Shown here: positions 55,945 to 64,000 of the stretch, one piece after another | Position numbering within the stretch: the first letter of the stretch is position 1 | How the letters are laid out: each line of letters opens with the position of its first letter | Assembly: GCA_021401465.1 (NCBI GenBank) | Contig: JADDMT010000006.1 | Span: 310,001-374,000 of the forward strand | Direction: 5' to 3' | From: Teratosphaeria epicoccoides | Taxonomy: Eukaryota; Ascomycota; Dothideomycetes; Mycosphaerellales; Teratosphaeriaceae | Length of the DNA: 64,000 bases | Notes under the pieces: generated by a model | The model's database searches: none | The model's input: only the letters and a program-made list of their open reading frames with translations | What the model was told of the DNA's origin: nothing | Made by a program: the position numbers and the translations under genes

Positions 55945-56871
55945 CTCGCGCTCTCCAATCGAACTTGCTGGCCGCAAGACCGACGTACAACGAGTGTGTG
56001 ACCGTCGTCTACCAAGCAGCCTGTAGATTTTTGGCGTGACCTTGATGCGAGAATGAGCAGTGCGGCTGTAGAGTCTAGTTCCTTCCCGGGATCTGCATCC
56101 ATGCCGTGGTGGTGGGACATCTGACAATGCAGCAAGTGCCGACATCAAAGCGCAGCGAAGACCGGGCCATCGGGCTTTTGCTAAAGCCCGCAGAGTCCGT
56201 TGACATTGATGACACCCTACGTTCTCATGTCTCGTTTGAGGATCAGCGCGGCTGGGCAATTGCTTGTCTACGCGGACAGAAGCAGTTTAGGGGGGGACAA
56301 GGGGAGCGCAGAACTACCGATTCCGGGATTCAGGCGTTGATCACGTGCCAGGGTGGACCGAGCAGACTGTGTCACTGCTGGTGGGTCTCGATATCTCGTC
56401 TTGGACGGGCGCGGATGACTTATCCGACAAACTTGGAAAATCGTGTGGATCCTTATGGCGGACAGTGAGTGCTTCTGGATGCGTCGGTTTCGCTCACCCC
56501 CCTGGGCCTCTGCCAGGCGCCTGTAACGCATGGATACCTGAGCGGGTTGAGGACTTGGCCCTGCGGGCCGCCTCGACATTATTATTTGCTCTCTCGATCG
56601 GAGAAGCATGGCGCATGGGTATCGCGTATCACATGAAAATAGTGCTTCTCGAAACCATCGCGCGACGAGTCGCACATTGTCAACACACCCACCCCACAAG
56701 CGAGAAGTCCAAGAGTCTTGAGTGATGCCAGAACGCCTGCGCCTTCTGGAGCCAGCTGAACCACACGTAAGGTGAGGTCTGCATGCACATTGGCGTGGCG
56801 TTGACCGACGTTCGCCGCTGGGGCCTGGCGGACAGTGACTAGGTCCGAGGCGAGACACAACCGGGCCATAA

Positions 56872-57126
56872 TTGGAGCCAAGTTTTCTTGAGCACGACGA
56901 CCGCCATCTGCTGGCCGACTCAGCCTCTTTTGGGTCAATATACGGCCGTCTCCTCGTAGGCGTAATCTCGTTCTTTGTAGGTATCCACTTTAGCGCCGTC
57001 GGCTGGGCGTGTTTGAAAGTGCCGGGCATTCGGTTGCAGGACTTCCTTTCACGGACGGACTTTGCTTGGATCTACATTCCCGATGTGTTTCTGTGGAATC
57101 ATCTTTATGCTACTTGGAGGTATTGA
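56872..57126 (+). pseudogene. Possible membrane-protein fragment
   Basis: A short frame with one membrane-like segment (RLLVGVISFFVGIHFSAVGW) and an ordered C-end (DFAWIYIPDVFLWNHLYA), reminiscent of fungal multispan hypothetical proteins. No upstream exon was found. Could be chance. Confidence 0.2.
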
Positions 57127-57270
57127 TTGTAGAGTTTCCTCCTTTGTAAAAACGCTACTTCTCACCTGACTGCAGACGCATTCCCCCAAAACCCCGGAGT
57201 GAGACGGCATTAGCAGATTTGAGTCAAGATCCGCTGTTGGTTAGATTAGGCCGGCGCAATACAGACGGCC

Positions 57271-60200
57271 ATGCCGGCCGGCGCGGCTCGAATGCCTTCA
57301 GTCTCTCAAGGCACGGGCGATGACCTACGTACGGCCCTATCAAGAAAATCGTCCAAGCACAGTAAAGCATCGCAGTCTGCAGAAGAATCCTCAATCGACG
57401 AACAATGGACGAGCAAAGCCGACGACTGGAAACTCATGGAAGAATTGAAGGGTATCCGAGACCAAAACGAAAAGGATCGGCTGAAAGGTCGTCGATTGGG
57501 TGTCACTTGGCGGAATCTGACCGTGAAAGGCGTGGGAGCAGATGCTGCAATTGCAGAGAACGTCGGCAGTCAGTTCAACATCACCCATGGAGTCAAGGAG
57601 GCCCGGAGACCGCTGCCGACGAAGACCATTATCGAGTCCAGCCACGGATGCGTCAAGCCAGGCGAGATGCTACTGGTGCTCGGGCGTCCCGGTAGCGGCT
57701 GTACGACGCTACTGAAGATGCTGGCCAATCGACGGCTGGGCTATGCTGAGGTCACTGGTGATGTGAGATTTGGATCCATGGACGCTGACGCTGCAACGCA
57801 ATATCGCGGCCAAATTGTCATGAATACAGAGGAGGAGCTGTTTTTCCCGACGCTCACGGTTGGGCAAACGATCGAGTTCGCCACGCGCATGAAGGTGCCC
57901 TTCCGTCTGCCTTCACACATCAAGAGTGCCGAGGAGTACCAAGAGCTGAATCGCAGTTTCCTGCTCAGATCCATGGGAATCGAGCATACCATCGACACCA
58001 AGGTGGGAAACGAGTTCGTCCGCGGTGTCTCAGGGGGTGAGCGCAAGCGCGTATCAATCATCGAAACGCTTGCCACACAAGCCAGCGTCTTTTGCTGGGA
58101 CAATTCAACTCGCGGTCTGGACGCGTCGACCGCGCTGGAGTACACTCGTGCGGTCAGAGCCATGACCGACGTATTTGGACTCACGAGCATTGTAACCCTC
58201 TACCAGGCGGGTAACGGTATCTACGATCTCTTCGACAAAGTGATCGTGATCGACGAGGGCAAAGAGATCTTTTACGGACCGAGAAAGAGCGCTCTACCTT
58301 TTATGGAAGATTTAGGTTTCGAATACACGCCAGGGGCAAACAAAGCCGATTTCCTTACAGGGGTCACGGTACCCACGGAGCGACGGATTCGGGCAGGCTT
58401 CGAAGAAAAATTCCCACGGACGGCCGACGAGATCAAAGCAGTGTACGAGCGTTCTGATATCAAAGCTTTGATGGAGAAGGAGTACAACTATCCGGAGACG
58501 CATACAGCTAAACAATACACTGTAGATTTCCAAGAGAGTGTGCGGCATGCCAAGCATAAGAGCCTCCCGGAAAAATCGCCGCTGACGGTGAGCTTCTACA
58601 CGCAAGTAAAAGCAGCCGTGTCTCGCCAGTATCAACTGCTCTGGAACGACAGAATGACGTTTATGCTCAAACAAGGCACTACCATCGTCCAGGCCTTGAT
58701 TGCAGGGTCCCTCTTCTACAACGCATCCAACGACTCCAGCGGACTATTCCTGAAGGGGGGCGCGGTATTCTTCTCACTCCTGTGGAATGCACTGCTGGCG
58801 ATGTCCGAAGTTACGGACTCTTTCTCCGCAAGACCAGTACTTGCCAAGCACAGGAACTTTGCTCTGTACCACCCAGCAGCATTCTGTATCGCCCAGATCA
58901 CTGCGGACATCCCCATTCTGGTCTTCCAGATCACCATATTTGCCCTCCCGCTGTACTGGATGGTCGGCTTGAAGGCCACCGCGGCTGCTTTCTTCTCGTA
59001 CTGGATCATTGTATACGCCGTCACCATGTGCATCACTGCCCTGTTTCGGCTGATCGGCGCTGCCTTCTCTACATTTGACGCTGCGTCCAAGGTCTCTGGC
59101 TTGGCTGTCACGGCACTGTTGATGTACACTGGCTACATGATCCCTCGCCCGGACTTCCATCCATGGCTAGGTTGGATATACTGGTAAGCTTCCTCTTCTA
59201 CTCGTAATTACCCATGCACTGACATTCCTTTCGCAGGATCGATCCCTTGTCTTACGGCTTCGAGGCTTTGTTGTCCAACGAGTTCCATGGGCAGATCATA
59301 CCCTGTGTCAACGTAAGGACTCCTCGAGCACGATCTCAAGATGCGCCGAAATGCTGACCTAGACGCAGAATAACCTCATCCCGAACGGCCCTGGCTACCT
59401 TGATACGCAGTACCACGCATGCTCCGGCGTTGCTGGTGCCCCGTCTAGAGCAGATTCTTTGACCGGCGACGATTATCTCGCTGGACTGCACTACAGCAAC
59501 AGCAATAAGTGGCGAGATTTTGGTATCATATGGGCTTACTGGGCGCTTTTTGTGGGCTGCACCATCTTCTTTACCAGCCGCTGGAACCAGGCATCTGGCA
59601 ACAGTGGCTTTCTGGTCGTTCCTCGCGAGAAGGCCCACAAGGCCGAGCATATTGTGAAGAACGACATAGAGGCCCTGCAAACCTCAACACCGACCGCTTC
59701 TCCCGAGAAGGAAGGTGCAGATTTGGAGAAACAGAAGAGTGTAGACGATCAGCTGATCCGGAACACCTCGATATTTACCTGGAAGAATTTGACATATAGC
59801 GTCAAGACGCCACAGGGAGAGCGGGTATTGCTCAATAATGTTCAAGGCTGGGTGAAGCCAGGTATGCTGGGTGCACTCATGGGCGCCTCGGGTGCTGGCA
59901 AGACTACACTTCTCGATGTTCTTGCACAGCGCAAGACCGATGGCACAATCCATGGCAGCATCCTGGTGGACGGTCGAGACCTCCCCATATCGTTTCAGAG
60001 GTAAGGAAAAGATCGTACAGGTAGTTCCAAGGCTACGCTGATGCCCACCTGCAGGTCTGCTGGGTACTGTGAACAGCTTGACGTCCACGAGCCATTAGCC
60101 ACGGTCCGAGAAGCACTCGAGTTCTCTGCTCTCTTGCGACAAAGTCGTGAAACACCGAAAGAAGAGAAGCTCAAATATGTGGACACGATCATCGATCTTC

Positions 60201-61828
60201 TGGAAATGTCTGACATCGAAAACACCTTGATCGGTACCACGACCGCTGGTCTTTCCGTGGAGCAGCGCAAGCGACTTACAATTGGAGTGGAACTGGTCTC
60301 CAAGCCCTCGATTCTGATTTTCCTCGATGAACCGACATCTGGACTTGACGGTCAAGCCGCTTTTAACATCGTGCGCTTCCTTCGCAAGCTGGCTGATGTT
60401 GGGCAAGCCGTTCTGGTTACGATCCATCAGCCCAGCGCGTCGCTGTTTGCCCAATTCGACAGCCTCCTATTGCTTGCCGAAGGTGGCAAAACCGTTTACT
60501 TCGGTGATATTGGCGACAATGCCGCCACGATCAGAGACTACTTCGGCCGCTATGATGCCCCATGCCCTGAGAGCAGCAACCCTGCGGAACACATGATTGA
60601 CGTTGTTAGCGGCACTCTCAGCCAAGGCCGCGACTGGAATCAAGTATGGCTGAACAGCCCAGAGTATGCAGCAGTCACGACGGAGCTGGATCGTATGATC
60701 GCTGATGCGGCCTCCCACCCTCCTGGAACCTTGGACGACGGCCGCGAATACGCAACCACGTACTGGCAGCAGACACAGCTTGTCACTCGCCGCATGAATG
60801 TATCGCTGTGGCGCAACACAGATTACGCCAACAACAAGTTCGCTTTGCATATATTCAGTGCTTTGTTCACTGGTTTCTCTTTCTGGATGATCGGCGATAG
60901 CGTTGGAGATCTGCAGCTCCGGCTCTTCGCCATCTTCAACTTCATCTTTGTTGCTCCTGGAGTCATCGCTCAGCTGCAGCCATTATTTATCGGACGGAGA
61001 GACATCTATGAGACGAGAGAAAAGAAAGCGAAGATGGTGAGTCGACAACCACCGCACGGACGGCTGTCACTAACTTGCTGCAGTACCATTGGGCGCCGTT
61101 TGTCACTGCATTGATTGTCAGTGAGCTGCCATACTTGTGCGTCTGCGCCGTTCTCTACTTCGTCTGCTTTTACTACACCGTCGGATTTCCATCAGATTCC
61201 AACAAGGCTGGTGCGGTCCTCTTCGTCATGATCTTCTACGAGTTCATCTACACTGGAATTGGACAGGCTATTGCAGCTTATGCGCCGAACGAGGTGTTCG
61301 CCGCGCTGGTCAATCCACTGGCTATCGGTACATTGGTCTCCTTCTGCGGGGTCCTGGTACCTTATGGCCAGATCCAGCCCTTCTGGCGCTATTGGCTGGT
61401 GAGTGTGCTAGATTGGCTGCCCGATGTCTCGAAACAATTACTGACCTTGCGGTTAGTACTACCTGAACCCTTTTAACTATCTGATGGGTAGTCTCCTGGT
61501 ATTCACTACCTTTGACGCCAAAGTAGAATGCAAAGAGAGCGAATTCGCAGTCTTTGACACTCCAGGAGGTCAAACTTGCCAATCTTATCTGGCTGAATAC
61601 CTCGTCGGCATGGGAAGTCGATCGAACCTGACAAACCCGGATGCAACGAGTGGCTGCAGAGTATGCCAATACAGGAACGGCGCGGACTATCTCTACACGC
61701 TAAACTTATTAGACTATTACTATGGGTGGCGGGATGCCGCTTTGGTGGTGTTGTTTGCACTCTCGAGCTACGGGTGCGTGTATCTGTTAATGAAACTCCG
61801 GACAAAGCAGTCCAAAAAGGCGGAATAG
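57271..61828 (+). CDS. PDR-type ABC transporter (ABCG full-size, CDR1/PDR5-like)
   Basis: Plasma-membrane multidrug-type exporter. Six exons: 57271-59183, 59237-59312, 59369-60000, 60055-61036, 61084-61398, 61457-61828; introns 47-58 bp, all GT-AG. 1429 aa, normal for the family, in the order NBD1-TMD1-NBD2-TMD2. NBD1 has GRPGSGCTT (Cys in place of the Walker A Lys), signature VSGGERKRVS, Walker B FCWDNSTRGLDAS (Asn for the catalytic Glu) and Tyr in LYQAG at the H-loop. NBD2 has canonical GASGAGKTT, ILIFLDEPTSGLD and IHQPSAS, but its signature is LSVEQRKRL. This asymmetry is the standard fungal PDR arrangement and not damage. The final extracellular loop is Cys-rich (GGQTCQSY, SGCRVCQYRNG). 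An in-frame Met at residue 8 is an alternative start. Substrate unknown. Confidence 0.96.
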
Positions 61829-62136
61829 ACGGAGACTATACATATTTTACGTCCTAGAGTTGTTAGAGCGATAGACGCAAGCGATTGACATTGGCACAGA
61901 GATTGTCACTACATAAGTATATCAATTCCAATATAAGAGACGTGCTGGCTGGCTGACATGCTTCAAATCATCTCGGTGTCCATTGCACCGGGTGGGTCCA
62001 CTCGAGCTCCAGCTGAGTCCATCAGCTGTCCTTACCACCTTCACAAAAACTTCATCATCAGCCGAATTTGCGTATGAGGAGCCGCGTGTGAGTAGCCGAG
62101 TGCTGTACATAGTCGAATCTCCAGGTGAAGACCGAT
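61829..62136. other. Intergenic
   Basis: 308 bp between the transporter and the mutarotase-like gene on the same strand. No element recognised. Confidence 0.45.
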
Positions 62137-62487
62137 ATGGATCCGCAGCGACCAAAGCGCATCGCCCAGATTGTCCGGCTGAAGGCGCCGTCGCTGCAAG
62201 CATACAAAGACTGTCACGCCGCAGTATGGCCCGCTGTTCTTGCCCAGATCAAGGACTCCAACATCTCCGACTACTCCATCTTCCTTGATGAACGGACAAT
62301 GACCTTGTTCGCCTCGATGAAATATACCGGGCCAGATTACGAGCGCGATATGAAGCGGATGGCTGAAAACCCGGAAGTGCAGAGATGGTACGTCGACGTT
62401 GCAATGGATGTTTCGAGCAATATTGACGTCTATTGCTCGCAGGTGGGCGATGACGGACGGAATGCAGGAGAGTTTTGTTCAGGGTAG
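62137..62487 (+). CDS. L-rhamnose mutarotase family protein (DUF718)
   Basis: Single exon, 116 aa, within the usual 100-115 range. The ATG at 62137 is chosen because the frame's earlier codon at 62125 is GTG. Family marks: IAQIVRLK as first strand, conserved His27 in CHAAVWP, Tyr46 and DYSIFLDE, LFASMKY, and a terminal VQRWYVDVA. It should be a dimeric ferredoxin-like fold that interconverts alpha and beta L-rhamnose or a related deoxy-sugar. The neighbouring DhaK-type gene is convergent, 134 bp away, which hints at sugar catabolism but does not prove a pathway. Confidence 0.85.
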   Translation: MDPQRPKRIAQIVRLKAPSLQAYKDCHAAVWPAVLAQIKDSNISDYSIFLDERTMTLFASMKYTGPDYERDMKRMAENPEVQRWYVDVAMDVSSNIDVYCSQVGDDGRNAGEFCSG

Positions 62488-62621
62488 TAAGGGAAGCACA
62501 GATCCAAAGGGCTGGTGGCTGGGCTTGGAGGAAGTTTTCAGAGCTGAATGATGGCACGATTGTCTTACGACAACAATTGGAGTGATGAAGGGCGCATGAT
62601 AATGCGGCTCGGTCGTGAAAT

Positions 62622-63758
62622 CTATTGTCTCCAAGCAACGACATCGACTGGCTCGTCCCAGAGCTCCAACGCCAATTGTCTGGTCAGCAATTCGCTGCCG
62701 TTGATAGATGGAAGACGCCACAAAGTAATCCCAAAACCACTCATCTTCAGACTGGTTACCAATGGACCTAATGTCAGCCTCTTTACCACAAAGCCTCGGC
62801 GTTCCATTTCCGTCTTTGTCATTTCCGCGAATCGGGCGAGTACCTCGTCAGAAGTACTACCCAGTGAATTGAGCAGCAGCACGACTTCGTTGTCATCTTT
62901 CGGATTCGTGGAGGACGAGAATGGGACGAAAGCGCGATCTTCGTCTGACACATCGAGCAAAAGATCCAGCATCTGTGCCGTCAGGCCTTCTGGTGTTGGG
63001 ATCGGTGAGATCTGCTGAAGTCCCGGCTCTCCATGCGCACCCATCCCCAGTTCTATGGTTGCTGGTGGGAGTGTCTGAAGCTCCGTAATGGTTGCGTTGG
63101 GTAACGCAACCCGGTCAAACGCCACGCCAATCGTTCCCACATTCGAAGCAACATATTCCATGGCGTCTGCTACCCTTTGCAAAGTCTCGCCTCTTTGTGC
63201 TAGTGCACAAGCAGACTTAAGGGCAACAAGATGCCCGCTGAGGCCTCTTCGACCGACCTTCCCTCCCTTCTTCCTGCCAACAGCTACATCATCACCGACA
63301 GGCGTGAAGTGCACCTTGTACCCCTTTGCTTTGGCTCGAGTGATGGCCAGCCCGGCATTGAGAATATCGCCCGTATAGTTGCCACATACGATGAGCGTGC
63401 CTCTGCTCGAGACTCCCCCGTCTGGTTGACACAGCTTGATAGCTTCAAATATCTGGGCTGCGGTCGGGCTGGCGAAGATGTTACCACTCACATATGCGGA
63501 CAGGTAATTATGGCCAACGAAGCCTCCGAACATGGGCTCATGTCCGCCGCCCGCAAACCCAATTGTCGTTACGTGGTTTCTGGCGAAGTCAGAAAGGTCA
63601 GACCTGTACACGATCTTATATTCTCGGTCATAAGATAATGAAGGTTTGAGATAAGTGAGGCCGATGCAGGCATCAGAGATTGCGTCGCTGGCGTCGTTGA
63701 TGAAATGGAACGTTTGCTTAGCCGGCTGCTGAGACTGGGCTTGGATTTCTGTTGCCAT
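62622..63758 (-). CDS. Stand-alone DhaK-type dihydroxyacetone kinase subunit
   Basis: Single exon, 378 aa. It covers only the DhaK fold: GFAGGGHEP near residue 70 (substrate-binding His), NIFASPTAAQ, IVCGNYTGDILN, and the covalent-binding His in LGMGAHGEPG near 245. Fungal Dak kinases of about 580-600 aa carry a C-terminal DhaL ATP-binding domain; this one stops before it, and the sequence after the stop has no DhaL motif (it is the mutarotase gene on the other strand). The usual GHEPxHxGxVG motif here reads GHEPMFGGFVG, so the second His is replaced by Phe. It may work with a separate ATP-binding subunit, bind a different four-carbon keto-sugar, or be a non-kinase. Activity is unproven. Confidence 0.88.
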   Translation of the reverse strand: MATEIQAQSQQPAKQTFHFINDASDAISDACIGLTYLKPSLSYDREYKIVYRSDLSDFARNHVTTIGFAGGGHEPMFGGFVGHNYLSAYVSGNIFASPTAAQIFEAIKLCQPDGGVSSRGTLIVCGNYTGDILNAGLAITRAKAKGYKVHFTPVGDDVAVGRKKGGKVGRRGLSGHLVALKSACALAQRGETLQRVADAMEYVASNVGTIGVAFDRVALPNATITELQTLPPATIELGMGAHGEPGLQQISPIPTPEGLTAQMLDLLLDVSDEDRAFVPFSSSTNPKDDNEVVLLLNSLGSTSDEVLARFAEMTKTEMERRGFVVKRLTLGPLVTSLKMSGFGITLWRLPSINGSELLTRQLALELWDEPVDVVAWRQ

Positions 63759-64000
63759 TATGAATTTCGTCTTATGCGTGTCGATACAGAGCTGGAACCT
63801 AGGGATACCAATGTCTCCGAAAATACACCGTCGAAGATTGTGATCCTTGAGGTAATGCAGTATTTGCTTGGAGATCTAACGCTTGATTCAACACCCGTAA
63901 ATGTGATATGCAATATGTGATGGACTAGAATCATAAAACTCCATTCGCGCGCACATAGGCGGGGTCAAGTGGGGTCGGGACATTGAAGGTTGATGAATGC
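63759..64000. promoter_or_regulatory. Upstream region of the DhaK-type gene
   Basis: 242 bp to the window edge. Short frames only; likely the promoter of the minus-strand DhaK-type gene. Confidence 0.4.

Larger units (their letters stand above)
54830..57270. other. Gene-poor 2.4 kb with fragments
   Basis: No complete gene seen. Two possible fragments are listed separately (55702-55944 and 56872-57126). The 3' end must hold the promoter of the ABC transporter gene. Confidence 0.5.

Noticed and set aside
57700..58160. Degenerate Walker motifs in NBD1 of the ABC transporter as a sign of inactivation
   Set aside because: Cys in Walker A and Asn in Walker B are normal for NBD1 of fungal PDR transporters.
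1..64000. tRNA, rRNA, CRISPR or intact transposon
   Set aside because: I scanned by eye for tRNA T-arm patterns, direct-repeat arrays and transposase/reverse-transcriptase motifs and saw none that hold up; a tRNAscan or repeat search would be decisive.

Overview
The window is nuclear DNA from a filamentous ascomycete (Pezizomycotina; a Dothideomycete-like genome is my guess, not shown). The signs are short GT-AG introns of 47-83 bp, many with a CTNAC-like branch site; a Zn2Cys6 regulator; a PDR-type ABC transporter; a HET-NACHT-ankyrin relic (HET domains are typical of Pezizomycotina); and mostly single genes on both strands separated by 0.3-3 kb. All gene models come from reading frames and splice signals by eye. 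No database search was run.

Left part (1-25.6 kb, mostly conserved metabolism and housekeeping). The 3' end of an enolase-superfamily acid-sugar dehydratase is followed by mitochondrial Lon protease, a divergent RNF216-like RBR ubiquitin ligase, and an unrecognised three-exon gene. Next comes a same-strand group with a lipid theme: the peroxisomal multifunctional beta-oxidation enzyme (Fox2 type, ending in SKL), a Zn2Cys6 transcription factor, and an enoyl-CoA hydratase/isomerase. Then come an RpiB-type isomerase, cystathionine beta-synthase and a divergent beta-hydroxyacid dehydrogenase.

Middle (25.6-44.1 kb). A 3.3-kb gene-poor stretch with one broken frame precedes a sugar-type MFS transporter, a Ran-binding FG protein (Yrb2/Hba1/RanBP3-like), a frameshifted 'LPxELR'-type gene relic, a RAD51 paralogue, a MOSC-domain membrane protein, an uncatalogued cysteine-rich secreted protein, a type-II-like phosphopantetheinyl transferase and the GPI-anchor enzyme Mcd4.

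Right part (44.1-57.2 kb) is a sparse accessory segment. It holds two paralogous small secreted cysteine-rich genes whose exons match a repeated C-x(9-11)-C-x13-C-x4-C module, a decayed HET-NACHT-ankyrin (NLR-like) gene with six in-frame stops and at least four frameshifts, a hypothetical gene, a Yip1-family Golgi protein, and scattered gene fragments. The last 7 kb carry a six-exon PDR ABC transporter, an L-rhamnose-mutarotase-like protein and a stand-alone DhaK-type dihydroxyacetone kinase subunit.

The most novel material is the modular secreted-protein pair at 45.5 and 47.1 kb, the single secreted cysteine-rich protein at 38.1-38.8 kb, and the dead NLR beside the pair.
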